Assembly (NCBI GenBank): GCA_029204225.1
Contig: CM055112.1
Span: 1,247,314-1,311,313 of the forward strand
Length of the DNA: 64,000 nucleotides
Direction: 5' to 3'
Source of the DNA: Diphasiastrum complanatum
Lineage: Eukaryota; Streptophyta; Lycopodiopsida; Lycopodiales; Lycopodiaceae
Made by a program: the position numbers and the translations under genes. The notes beneath the pieces are model-generated. The model did not search any database and was not told where the DNA came from. It worked only from the letters and a program-made list of their open reading frames with translations. This document shows, in pieces, positions 31,801 through 41,878 of this stretch (position 1 is the first letter of the stretch; the number at the start of each line of letters is the position of its first letter).

Positions 31801-32083
31801 AGAACAAGCAATCTAATCTATCATCATTAAAAATTTTCTCAAAAAATCAAGAAATTAGAATGAATTCACACAATTCATAGCATCTTTACCAAAATCGATC
31901 ATGTAGAAGAGCACTCTACCATCATATTGGACAAGCATGCCTTACTACGGAATTTGTGAATCCAACTCCTTGATTTTCACGAGGAAAATAGCACTCGAAC
32001 TGGGATGTAAATCCAAGTGCTCCAAACTTCCAAGCCGATGTAGCGCTTGACTCCTTCCCTATCCAAGACCACATCTTAGCCGG
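28815..32083 (-). other. Internal region of the non-coding LTR element
   Basis: About 3.3 kb of A+T-rich sequence. I see no conserved protein motif on either strand. The end next to the 3' LTR (28815-28990) is conserved at about 49040-49185. Short frames such as 29677-29889 and 30847-31083 have no recognisable content. Confidence 0.6.
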
Positions 32084-32095
32084 GCTCTGATACCA
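32084..32095 (-). promoter_or_regulatory. Primer-binding site of the non-coding LTR element
   Basis: Minus strand TGGTATCAGAGCCCGGCTAA, one base after the LTR end GGGTTATTACA. Initiator-Met type, as in the intact Copia. Confidence 0.9.
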
Positions 32096-32096
32096 A

Positions 32097-32574
32097 TGTA
32101 ATAACCCAAAAGGATTGCCTCTAAGATGAGGATAGGAGAACACAATAAGAGAGACTATGGAGCCAAACCACCCAACCAATCCTAGATCAAAACTTGATCT
32201 AGCCCCCAAGCCATCCCATGTGAAGCAAGAGGAGAAGAGAGAAAATGGTGACCTAAACCCAATATGTCAACGAGAGAATCCCCACCTCATTATATAGAGA
32301 GTAGAGTCATGTGCATGTAACCATGCAATCCCCATGCAGGTCAATTATAAATAGATTACACCTCTTCATGCAGCCCTCCTGCCTATATCTGTCACACAGA
32401 CATGCAATGCTCCAAATGTCTCAATTAGAGTGTCTGGGTCCTCTCAAGGTAATTAGTCACAAACAGGCCTTGACATGGAATTAAATCATGGTGTGACCAA
32501 TAATCTCGAGTACTGGAGGGCCGGTCTACCATATTAGGACTATTCCAGGTCCTTAACCGAATATGGCCATAACA
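32097..32574 (-). mobile_element. Complete 5' LTR (478 bp) of the non-coding LTR element
   Basis: Minus strand begins TGTTATGGCCATATTCGGTT and ends GGGTTATTACA, so it has TG...CA termini. It is the reference copy for the fragments at 15141-15411, 28608-28814 and about 49186-49300. Confidence 0.88.
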
Positions 32575-32639
32575 GAAGAGCTGATAGCTCGATTGAAAGA
32601 TTGCAATATTTGCTTTAATGGAACACATTCAGAGGCATC

Positions 32640-32718
32640 GTGCGATTTGCGCTGATGGATGAGAAGCATGCTATTCTTCATATCAAAGAGAGAGAATAAA
32701 AACTACGCTGGTAGTTTG

Positions 32719-32764
<46 letters not shown>

Positions 32765-33480
32765 GAAATATAAAATATGAAGCATTAATCTATGTTCTGA
32801 ATGGTTTAGTATGATACAGATAGGTTCGATATAGAGAAGTGCTCAATAAAGAGAACGAACATAAGCTATTTTGACTTCGAGAAAGAGCACATGCTATTTG
32901 AATCAGTAATTCTAGCCCATCACTGGAAGTAATGCCATAACCTACTCTTCAATAGCACGTCAATCATGCACAGAGAATAATGCCCATCGGAGCTGTGTTT
33001 GTACCCTTCATAGATCTCTAATAGTGGCCAAAGAGATCTTTCAATGACATATTTGATTATGGCCCTTCTAACTTGAATATAAATGTCAGCCTTGAAACTA
33101 CCCAATGAGTACTCATCAAGTCTTGGTCTTCAACATTAGATAGTTTGCATTTAGTTATCACATGAAGAGTTGCCTCCTATTGATCCACACATTTACATAA
33201 TAGCTCTTCAATGGATTTCAATGAAATTCTTAATGCCCTTCAACAATGACAAGTGAGCCTCCACATAGTTTGATAGAGGTCTTTTAGATAGTTGCTTTTG
33301 AACAATCCTTCAGTTAGTCCATTAAATATTTGCATGAATAATCACTTGGAACAAAATTTGCCTTAGACAATCCGCCTTCCAATAGCTTAGTGACTTAGAA
33401 ATTTCAGTATAATATTCCGTTAGATAAACTGCCTGGATAGAGTAGAATCAACTATGAATTCTTCAACTGCAACCAAGGAT
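32640..33480 (-). repeat. Inverted copy of 53690-54380
   Basis: The minus strand matches 53690-54380: ATGAGTACTCATTGGGTAGT, then a frame 'YEGYKHSSDGHYSLCMIDVL', TGTGCTCTTTCTCGAAGT and an AC-repeat. The short frame (33105-32920, 'AIIKYVIERSLWPLLEIYEG') is better preserved than its partner at 53815-54105. It may be an exon of a captured gene; I do not recognise it. Confidence 0.75.
32718..32759. repeat. (AC)n microsatellite
   Basis: About 20 AC units; the matching position of the other block copy (54262-54306) also carries an AC array. Confidence 0.95.
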
Positions 33481-33934
33481 TGATCCAAAAGGATCAATTG
33501 TGTATTTTATATTCAATAACCTTTCATAAGAAAACTTGAGCAGCACCAATTCAGAAAAAATTATGAGAATAGGATCACATATTCCCCCCCTCAATTGCAA
33601 ACTGACCTCGATAGATAAATTGTAACATTACTTCATTCTTTTGTAATGTTGAATATCAGCAGCTTGAATGAGGAAAAACTTTTAAGAAATATTGTGAATT
33701 TTGGCACTTTCGCTTCATAGCTCCTGCACATAAGTATAACTTGAAAAAATATGCTTTTTTGATTTGGACAATAAAGTTTTCGTTGACAGATAAGTCTCTC
33801 GTTGGCTGTGCTCCCCTAAAGTGGCGCCAAAAAGTTCGCATATGTCATAGCATGCTGAACTCAAAAAGAGTGAGAAATGTAGTATGAAGGGTTACCGTTC
33901 CCACAAAGAGCAGCACCGAGAGATAATTTGCCAT
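33481..33934. other. Spacer before the 844-bp LTR
   Basis: No supported gene. A 61-codon minus frame at 33656-33841 has no family resemblance. Confidence 0.35.
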
Positions 33935-34778
33935 TGTTGATGGTAAAATTTGTGAGAAATTGGCAAAAATCTAGCTTGGTATTTTTTATGATAGAAGTTT
34001 GTAAGTGAATCTCACATGTGTGGAGGATGTTCCCACGCGTGGAGAATTGTAAAGTAAATCAAAATGTTTGATATAGGGATCTGATAGAATTTCATAGTCA
34101 AGCATTTAGGTGTAGGATGTTGATAGGGTCAAATTTGGCATAGATGGCAAATTATCCATTTCCAATTGTAATGCCACTATTGAGCCAAAATAGAGTAGGA
34201 GGCCAAACTTGTTCCAATTAGAGTGTAGACAAGTGTAATGCTTTTGTTTGATGAAGTTTAAGAGGTCCAATAGGTTTTAGAGGTGGAACCATGTGTGGTC
34301 CAATAGGAATTTGAGGTGTGCTTGAATATAGTCCAATAGAATTTAGAGGTGCATGGATCAATGGTCCAATAGGATTAAGAGGTGGCAAAGTGTGATCCAA
34401 CCATAGTTAAGCATAGTGGTAGCTCATGAATCTACTAGTATCATTGTACTCCTCATTTTGGATCTAATTGATTTTGAGATTGAGTGGATTTTGAGTGTCA
34501 TTGAATTTCTAGCTTTCTCTCTCTACCCGAGAGCTCATGATGGTTTTTTCTCTCTCTACCCGAGGAGAGTAGCTTGTTTTTACTTAGAATACTTTTGGAA
34601 CACTTCCCACACGTGTGAGTGAGAGTTGGAAGTGATTGAATGTATGTAGTAGTGTGTTTTTGCCATAGAATCAAAGATAGATCTTGAATCTCAATCTAGT
34701 CTTGATCTTGGTGCATCTACACACCTTAGGAGATCACAAGTACATGTAGTGCACAATCCACATGTGTGAAATTCAACA
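33935..34778 (+). mobile_element. 844-bp LTR of a Copia-type element
   Basis: Begins TGTTGATGGTAAAATTTGTG and ends GTGAAATTCAACA. The six terminal bases are inverted (TGTTGA...TCAACA), and a primer-binding site follows at once. It contains repeated CCACACGTGTGAG-type motifs (about 34011, 34031, 34606, 34758) and two copies of TCTCTCTCTACCCGAG (about 34511, 34548). No matching second LTR seen; the body is interrupted by transposon B. Confidence 0.75.
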
Positions 34779-34790
34779 TGGTATCAGAGC
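34779..34790 (+). promoter_or_regulatory. Primer-binding site after the 844-bp LTR
   Basis: TGGTATCAGAGCCTACCTAA immediately after the LTR end CAACA. Initiator-Met type. Confidence 0.9.
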
Positions 34791-35466
34791 CTACCTAAGG
34801 CTACCATGCATTTCGATCCATTTAAATGAAAACTATTCATCAATCTTGAGCTAGAAATTGTCAAGGCCCATTTTCCTAGCTATCTTGTCCAATTTTGGAT
34901 CAAAAGAGATCAATAGGGCATTCATTGGGTCTGACCTGGTACTATACGGAATCAGGTGCTCAGACACGTGTGAGGAACATCCAATTTTAATTTGGAAGTT
35001 CTCTTTCATGTTTGATCCAAAAATCTTGCTAGATAGCTTGTTTTGAAGCTAATTTTGTCTAGTTTCTGATGCAATCAGTTTCATTCCATTTGGTTGAGGC
35101 AATCAAAAGTTATAAGCTTTTGAAAAGGGTTAGGTAGGGCACCTAGGCCTGGGTGGACACATTTGGTTTGGCCAAGAGATTGCTTGTTTGATCCAAAATC
35201 ACAGTTGAATGGTTACGAATCTCATCTATATGTGATCTAGGCACTGTTTTGAGATCTTAGCCATTTTGTTTCATGCAATATCATTGTATTTGAGTCAAAT
35301 TTGGTTTCTTAGTGTATTTCACATGTTCTAAGAGTGTTAGATCCTAACTTTGCCCATACTCCATCATTTGATGTGAAGTAGATCTAGTTTTGGAGAGATT
35401 GAGATAGGTGACAAACATTTAATGTAACTAATACATGGATGAAATCTATAAATAGATCATCCAAGT
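34791..35466 (+). other. Leader of the Copia-type element, cut by transposon B
   Basis: Non-coding sequence downstream of the primer site, with another ACACGTGTGAGG motif at about 34974. Transposon copy B starts at 35467; the expected gag frame is not found on its far side. Confidence 0.45.
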
Positions 35467-35952
35467 ATTAGAGGAGTTCTCAATATCAAAAAGACCCTTT
35501 AAGAAATGCTATGTAGGATATACAAAAATATCAAAATAAAAAAAATAATGTTGTTTATTTCTTGCCCCCACCACTCCCGAGGCCTCCCCAACTCCCAAAC
35601 AGTGTCTTTATTCACAATTAAGAACTGTAAACAGTTTGCAGTATAGCTTGGCTAAATTCAAAAATATTCCCTCCATTGGTTACGAAAAGGGCAATATTTT
35701 CACTAGAGCTAGAATATGACCGCCATCCCCAAATTTGAATTAGGAAAAATAGCAAAATGTTTACATATGCATTCCTTCCACGAGAATGGAAATATGGGTG
35801 CCATCTCTAATTATGAATGACATCATCACATTGGAATGGAAAAGCGCCAACTACCTATTGGAATGAAAAAATGAGCGGCATTTCCAAATTTGAATCAAGC
35901 ATACAAGCATGGAGATTGGATTGATTGTACAGAGTATATAATATAGTCAAAG

Positions 35953-38212
35953 ATGAGTATTATGTTTTGTTTCATAGAATCTGGTCATAGTACTTTGATG
36001 CAACTGATTACTCTATTGTTTTTTCTGATAATGACATTGTATCATCTACATGTGGATATCCCTATTGATTTGGCACCTTTGCAGAGAAGAGGATGCAAAG
36101 GAATTCAAATATCTGTTGAGGATCGTTCTCATTACAGGGCAGAAGGAAAGAAAAACTTGGAATTGTGGATAGATGGAACATTATATCCACAAGATCCATG
36201 CACTTTTACACATTCCACATTCTCCTCAATAACTCATTTAGTTACATGGATATGCAATGGGCATAGTGGATTACTAGGATATTGTGAAAGATTGCAGAAC
36301 CATGGAAAATAACTTTATATGAATAAAGTTTTTAGAAGGTGAGTTAATTCGAATATCCTCTTACTGTCAGAATAGAGATTGTCATCTCCAAAAGACATTA
36401 GAAGAAAATCAATTTTACAATCTATTCGTATTGAAAACTTACAATTACGGATGTGGAATTGGCAAAGAAGAAGATTGAAAGTAAGAAACGAAAGCGACAA
36501 AGTTTCAAGGATATTCAAATGCTTTTAAAAGGAGTTTATTGAAATAAAAGGATCTGTGTATTCAAGTAAGCATATTCTGATTGTTGTAGGTTTTTCAATG
36601 ACATTTGGATTTAATTTGAACTATGGTGATATTCTGTTAACTATCTGTTTTTGTTGCAGATATGCATTAGTAGCCCCACGGAATATTAAGACAATGCTTC
36701 ACTAGGAATGCCATTGGGCACAATATTGATAGGCGTATCATGATGCACAATAGGAGTTCAAATGTAAAGTGTAAAATAACAAAGTCTTTGATGGTGGACA
36801 TTCAAAAAAGTTTGGATAAGACTATAGTTCAAGGTGCTTGTGATTTTGCAAGTATTAGCAGGGAAGCATATGCAACAATATTTAAACTAATTAGAGAAGC
36901 TTTTAAACAAGTTCAAACTAGAAAAGTCCGAATCCCTAGGACATATCACTTGAAGAAAGAAACAGATACATTAAACATAGGTATGCATAAGATCACTGGA
37001 ACTCTATTTCATATTGAGGTGTATGAAACTAATGGAAGATCGATATTCTACAATCCATCAAACAACTTATTTGTTGATCTAAATCACTTGCTGAGATACA
37101 TCGTCACATTCTACTATATAACCTTTGAAAAGGTGAATGGCAAAATAATCATAGTACTTAAGTTAGATGAGTCAGAAATTGTGAAAGGGAAGAAGATGGA
37201 GAGGGTTAGTATAACTCTCATGAATGGTGCATTATCACAAACAGAGGACCAAGAAGATTTCAGATTCAGTGTCCAGTCAAAAAACGATATATGGTGGTTG
37301 GCAGCGTTTCAAGTTACTAGCCTCATTATTACATTACATTAAATAAATAGTATCAATTCTTTGTTAACTAAGTCTGATTAATTCTTTGGATAGGTATTGA
37401 AGGAGGATCATGATATAGTATCATGGATATTCTCAAGGACATCTTATCCTAGGATCATCAAAGACCATATGGATGGAGGACTTCTCAATGTTCCAGGAGT
37501 TGGAGACTTCAATGTAGAATGGCACTTGGCAGGTGATTTGCAAACATTGAAATGTATATATAATGTCTCTCACGGTGCTACATCAAAACACCCTTGTTTG
37601 TACTGCATGAAAATGACAAAAGATTTAACTAGGAGCACATGAATCACTAAAGAATATGCAGATCAAAACTGGAAGCTTGTACTGCTGCCTATCCCCTTGA
37701 AAAATGTGCATGTTTGCACTCTTCATGCAGAAGTTAAATTAATAGAAAAGATCATTTATCTTCATATAGTTTTTGCTTGGAATACTAAGGCAACATCATT
37801 AGCAAAGGAAGCTATCTCTCGATTAGAAAATGTTTTATCAAAAGCGGGACTTCATAACAGACATGTCAAAATTCAAAAAGATGAAAAGCTTTCAGGAAAG
37901 AATGGGAACATGCCAACTAAGCCAAGCATAGGAGGAGCAAAAGCACGTCGTTTCCTATCAAATCATACTGGTAAGGCTTCTAATCTTCAACACTCAGTCT
38001 GGACATATATTATTGCTGCCATTCAAGACTTCGAGCAAGATGGCAAAACCAGAGTACTAAAAGCTAATGTATGGAAGAAACTTGATAGTGTGATTGTTAT
38101 TTTAAGAAAAGATAAATACTCTGATATTGATAAGAAAGTTGTCCAAAGGACTTGTGTCGAGTTTGTTAATGCAGTATCAAAAGCATGGGGAGAAGATCAC
38201 ATCACTGTATAG
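35953..38212 (+). pseudogene. RAG1/Transib-like transposase gene, copy B (broken)
   Basis: Same exon plan as copy A. Exon 1 'HVDIPIDLAPLQRRGCKGIQ' (open 35953-36312); exon 2 about 36661-37312 with 'IIIVLKLDESEIVKG'; exon 3 about 37394-38212 with 'NVEWHLAGDLQTLKCIYN', 'KHPCLYCMKMTK' and 'VCTLHAEVKLIEKI'. Exon 2's donor is GTTACT after CAA, where copy A has CAGGTAACT. Damage: a one-base loss near 36690 (AATATTAAGAC against AATATTAAAGAC), a small deletion near 36730, a TGA at 37639-37641 and an early stop replacing 'HITHYM' (38210). The acidic residues, CxxC and LH...E motifs are kept, but the exon with H-x4-H and Glu is deleted. Confidence 0.7.
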
Positions 38213-38301
38213 ATTCTTCAAGATGCTTTCAATTTTCCATGTGTATTTAGATCCAAACATAAGACTAACATTATGGTTTTGACATATGCAGCACATTCTA
38301 A

Positions 38302-39180
38302 GTAACTACTATCCAATAAGTTGTTGGTGCTCAGTAACTTTTTGCTTCAGGCCTTCAAGGAGAATAAGACATTGTCAAAGTGTCTGACTAGTGGATTCAC
38401 ACCAGCAACAAAATACATGCTCATCCCTTATCATACTAAGTAAGATATGTTAAATGCTTCTTGTTGTTTAATGCTTTATCATTGGCATTATCAATGGAAA
38501 TAGTTCTTATAATTGTAGCTAATGGAATATCTATCTTATTTTGCAATGACCACTGGAGTTTAAACCTAATCTCTATCAAGAGATCTATAGATAATAATGT
38601 TAAAGCCAAGATGAACTCGGCTAGCAATACACATAAGGATGTAGATATATATTTGCCATATTTAAGTAAATATATTCCAACAGATGTTCCCCATTCCGTG
38701 GACTGGCAGATCGTTAATTTGGAGGTAAATTCTGTCTTTCTTAGCAATATTTTGAAATCAGTATCCTAATGTATTTGTTTCATTTTAATTCATTCTATTT
38801 CATTATTGATTTGTTGTGTGCTAAATTTTTTTGCAGTCACCCCAGCAAAATGATTCATTCAGTTGTGGGTGGTACACATTATATAATGCAAAGTTTTTTT
38901 TTGAGTGGTTGAACCTTCAGGAAGGTGTTGATATTTCAAAGGTTATTAATTCCGTTTATTTTAATTTTTGGAATCATGATTAGTTTTTTATTTTCTTGAT
39001 GTTTTTAGCCACATACATGAATGTTCTATGTTGTAGTTTACACTTCTGGAGTACACATCAAGCCAGGTGTACAAATTTAGACAAGAATTTATCCTGAGCA
39101 TACTGGCTAGGGCAAGGCTTCAGCCTCCTATTGTTGATGATGGTGCAAAGGATGATGTAATTATACTACATAAATATTAG
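38302..39180 (+). pseudogene. Ulp1/C48-like SUMO-protease module of transposon B
   Basis: Exons: about 38302-38440 ('FTPATKYMLIPYH'); about 38518-38724 with 'NDHWSLNLISIKRS' (catalytic His in HW context) and 'HSVDWQIVNLE'; 38837-38941 with 'SPQQNDSFSCGWYTLYNAKF' (Gln and nucleophilic Cys in the Ulp1 Q-x5-CG pattern) and 'FFEWLNLQEGVDISK'; 39037-39180 with 'VYKFRQEFILSILARA', ending TAG. Exon 3 has clean AG/GT borders. In the Ulp1 family a His-Asp-Gln-Cys set cleaves SUMO from proteins; the Asp is unclear here ('KMNSASN'). Whether this was fused to the transposase or is a separate gene cannot be told, because the junction upstream is a deletion. A relative lies at 3660-4345. Confidence 0.65.
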
Positions 39181-39519
39181 AACAATACAAATAGCATAGA
39201 ACAGAAATAGATTACACATGTATAGAATTCATAGAAAAATATACATTGATATATCAAATGCTGTTCCATTTTATGAATTTGGGAGCACAAAATATATGTA
39301 CTGATGCCCAACTTGGGCTTTCATTTAGTGAATGAAAGAGTCTATACACATATTTTTACTAAACTTTATTTGAAGCTATTGTTTTTCCACAATGGTGATT
39401 GTTGTAAGTAGATCTTTGCAGCACGTTATCAGCTCCTGTCTTTTTCGCATTTGTGACATGACAAATATTGGTGAATGTGCAATTGCAAATGATGCCATTT
39501 TTAGCTATTTTGTTCTATT

Positions 39520-40359
39520 TTAAAATGGCAATAAACACAAAATACTTACAAGTTTTCCGTTGATGATAAATCTAAAATATGTTTGTAGATTGGTTTGTAA
39601 TAGCATGAGCTCTGTTCTGATAAAATCAAGCTTCCAATGCTCTTCCACCTCAACCACAGTCAAATATTTCTCATTGTAGATAATGCTTATCTCCATTCGG
39701 TTTGTGTGACCATTTAGTTCAAAGTCTTGATCTAGTGGTAGCCATGTACCTTCAATTTTTTTGTATCTCTGATAACTAAATGTGAGACTGAGCATTTGCT
39801 TTTCGATATGATAACGAAAGATCGTTGAAGACTTTGTAATCCTGCATTCTATGTCATTATTTTTTTTACTATCCCAGCCTTGATCCATGAGATCTGACAA
39901 AGTCTCATATGATAAATCCTTGCAAACAAATAAAGTTGGTGTCCTACGAACACTAGCACTTGAGAAAAAATCAACAAATATATGTATTGAGATAAACCAA
40001 CTTAGGTGAACAATTTTTGAGCTAGTGCTTATCTTCATAGCATTTCTAATATCAATGAGTAGCTTGCATCTCAAGGATTCAGAAACAATACTATCAGGAG
40101 TAGGCCACTCATCACTTTGAAAACTAGACAATGGAATTGCTTCGAGCTTGCCAAAACCTCCATCTATATGTGGCGTATATAAAGATTCATAAAAATAGTT
40201 TCCACAATCTGCAAGTTCCTTTGGACTTCTTCCTCTGTATTGCAGCTTTCCAACATCAGAGTGAATTACATCCAATATTCCTGCAAGTGATTGTGCTGGC
40301 TCCCATTCACTTATGCATGATGGATATAAATTTGAAAGAAAAAAACAAGGTTGAGGCAT
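39520..40359 (-). CDS. Unrecognised gene of transposon B, opposing strand, 279-residue open frame
   Basis: Open on the minus strand from 40359 to 39520: 'WEPAQSLAGILDVIHSDVGK', 'ADCGNYFYESLYTPHIDG', 'SKIVHLSWFISIHIFVDF', 'TPTLFVCKDLSYETLSDLMD', 'ITKSSTIFRYHIEKQ', 'MEISIIYNEKYLTVVEVEEH'. It is among the longest open frames outside the intact Copia. The 'IIYNEK.LTVVEVEEHWKL' part recalls 'MILYNEKDEANNWK' in the frame at 40808-40395, so the two look like repeated modules of one protein with an intron between (about 40390-40360). No signal peptide or zinc motif; mildly acidic. I do not recognise the family. Its place inside the terminal repeats suggests an accessory protein of the transposon. Confidence 0.45.
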   Translation of the reverse strand: MPQPCFFLSNLYPSCISEWEPAQSLAGILDVIHSDVGKLQYRGRSPKELADCGNYFYESLYTPHIDGGFGKLEAIPLSSFQSDEWPTPDSIVSESLRCKLLIDIRNAMKISTSSKIVHLSWFISIHIFVDFFSSASVRRTPTLFVCKDLSYETLSDLMDQGWDSKKNNDIECRITKSSTIFRYHIEKQMLSLTFSYQRYKKIEGTWLPLDQDFELNGHTNRMEISIIYNEKYLTVVEVEEHWKLDFIRTELMLLQTNLQTYFRFIINGKLVSILCLLPF

Positions 40360-40394
40360 TTAAATTATAATTTGAAGAGCATCAATAAAGAAAA

Positions 40395-40808
40395 TTACAT
40401 ATGATTGTTGTAGAGTGCATATGTTTTGATATACTTACAATTATATTTTTGATGATCATGAGGATTGATATCATGTACTTTGATTTCTGAATGCATATAT
40501 ACATGTTGTACTGATATCGATGGACCTTTCGGGGTAGTCTTAAACTCCAAATTTTTTGCTTTCCAATAAGATTTGTATGTCATTTTTGCTCTTTTTTTTT
40601 GTCGAAAATTGCCCTTTGATGATGTATGCAGCAATACCCATGAATTCTTCGTATATCTTGTTGGCTTCCAGTTATTAGCTTCATCTTTCTCATTGTAAAG
40701 AATCATAAACTCGACTGTAGATTTGGGTATCCTTGCCATTGCTATTTTCAAAGCTTGGGTCCCAAAAATCTCTCTGATATGATACTTAATTTCAATTTTT
40801 TGTATCAC
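40395..40808 (-). CDS. Probable upstream exon of the opposing gene in transposon B
   Basis: 137-residue minus frame from 40808: 'MIQKIEIKYHIREIFGTQAL', 'PKSTVEFMILYNEKDEANNW', 'SWVLLHTSSKGNFRQKKRA', 'SISVQHVYMHSEIKVHDIN'. Similar phrasing ('IEI.YHI', 'ILYNEK') occurs in the downstream frame, consistent with an internal repeat. A start further upstream cannot be excluded. No recognised family. Confidence 0.4.
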   Translation of the reverse strand: MIQKIEIKYHIREIFGTQALKIAMARIPKSTVEFMILYNEKDEANNWKPTRYTKNSWVLLHTSSKGNFRQKKRAKMTYKSYWKAKNLEFKTTPKGPSISVQHVYMHSEIKVHDINPHDHQKYNCKYIKTYALYNNHM

Positions 40809-41164
40809 ATTTAATCTAATGTGAATGCCAACATAGTCACAGTATTGTGTATACCATATTTTATGTAACTGTACATACTGTATTTATATAATTGTAACTA
40901 GTATAGTTAGCAAATTTCATTATACTAACCAGCATAGTCAAGTAAATTTAACTTGAGGTATTGACGTCGGGCAGATAAGCACGTGTCAAGGAAGAAAAAG
41001 AAACCAATGGGATAAGTCCATGCTGCTCGGACACAAATTTCAAAGTTTTCTATATTGTATTTTTATTTCTCAGTTCATATGAACTACGTTACGTAGATTT
41101 CAAATCTGTGCATTTTGATTGGGCCTGGTGACGGTCGAAACTAAAGAAAAAAAATAAAAGTATC

Positions 41165-41203
41165 TTTACCAAGGGTCTTTTTTTATTTTGGAGCTCCTCT
41201 AAT
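41165..41203 (-). repeat. Right terminal inverted repeat of copy B
   Basis: The minus strand reads ATTAGAGGAGCTCCAAAATA, then AAAAAGACCCTTGG. Matches the left end at 35467 apart from the region after GAGCTC. Confidence 0.8.
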
Positions 41204-41640
41204 GCACAGATTAGTGGTTGCTCCGTCCATGAGACGTATTATTTGAGCCTCCCAATTATGCCATCAATTTTTTGTTGTAATTGCTATTTGTATTGTGCTT
41301 TAGTGTAATATAGCAGTAGCACATTTTTATATGTGTACAACATAGATGAATGCTTGTTGTGATTGAATGCACTTTCATTGTTGTTTGATCGTGTTTGTAT
41401 ACTCACTCTGATCAGAACACGGACGTGTACAACTCCTCAGTTTCTGATCAGACGAAGGCTATCTTTGATGCTTGAGGAACTCGCGATATCATACTGCTTC
41501 CATTTATTTCAGAACTATACTTTACATTGAATCTGATTTCAGTAGTACCACACACAAACCATCTCTAATCGCTTTGGTGGACTGTACTCTTGTTTTAGAG
41601 TATGAATTAATTTCAAAGTAGAATCACTATGCTATTGTAC
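41204..41640. other. Spacer between transposon B and the next Copia
   Basis: No gene seen. The 844-bp LTR element that transposon B interrupts on its left is not recognisable here. Confidence 0.35.
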
Positions 41641-41878
41641 TGTGGGTCCTATCAGTCGATAAGGATTAGTTGGCCTCGCCACGAGACAAGTCAGCGGGAC
41701 ATGTGTCCCGCCAACGACAACTTGGGTCATGCATGGGTTGCCTGAGTGAACAACTATATGTACATTGTAATTTCATTCTGAGAAATACAGTTGCTATATG
41801 AGCTTGGTGTGGAGAGTGTTTTTTGTCTGTGTTACTGTGTAGCATTATTTGTGTTCCTGTTTGAAGCAAATTCTAAGT
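41641..41878 (+). mobile_element. Possible LTR end upstream of a Copia primer site
   Basis: The primer-type word TGGTATCAGAGTCGT at 41879 marks the right edge. The left edge may be TGTGGGTCCTATCAG at about 41640, but the right edge lacks a clear CA and no second LTR is seen. Confidence 0.35.

Larger units (their letters stand above)
28608..32574 (-). mobile_element. LTR retrotransposon without coding capacity
   Basis: 5' LTR 32097-32574, primer site 32084-32095, internal region of about 3.3 kb, polypurine tract 28815-28827, partial 3' LTR to 28608. Neither strand of the internal region shows gag, protease, integrase or RT motifs, and no open frame exceeds 100 codons. It is therefore a non-autonomous (LARD-like) element or one decayed beyond recognition. 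Other copies: LTR half at 15141-15411; internal end plus LTR piece at about 49040-49300 on the plus strand. Confidence 0.75.
35467..41203 (+). mobile_element. TIR transposon copy B: transposase, Ulp1-like module and opposing gene
   Basis: 5737 bp from ATTAGAGGAGTTCTCAATAT at 35467 to the inverse ...GGAGCTCCTCTAAT at 41203. Plus-strand transposase (35953-38300), plus-strand Ulp1-like exons (about 38302-39180) and a minus-strand gene (40808-39520) meet tail to tail. Compared with copy A, the transposase exon bearing the Glu motif is missing: after CACATNCTAAG (38303) the sequence switches to the Ulp1 part. The flanks (CAAGT / GCACA) show no target duplication. Confidence 0.75.

Noticed and set aside
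18040-41203. Canonical Transib element
   Set aside because: Ends read ATTAGAGGAG, not the CAC-type Transib terminus, and no 5-bp GC-rich target duplication flanks either copy.
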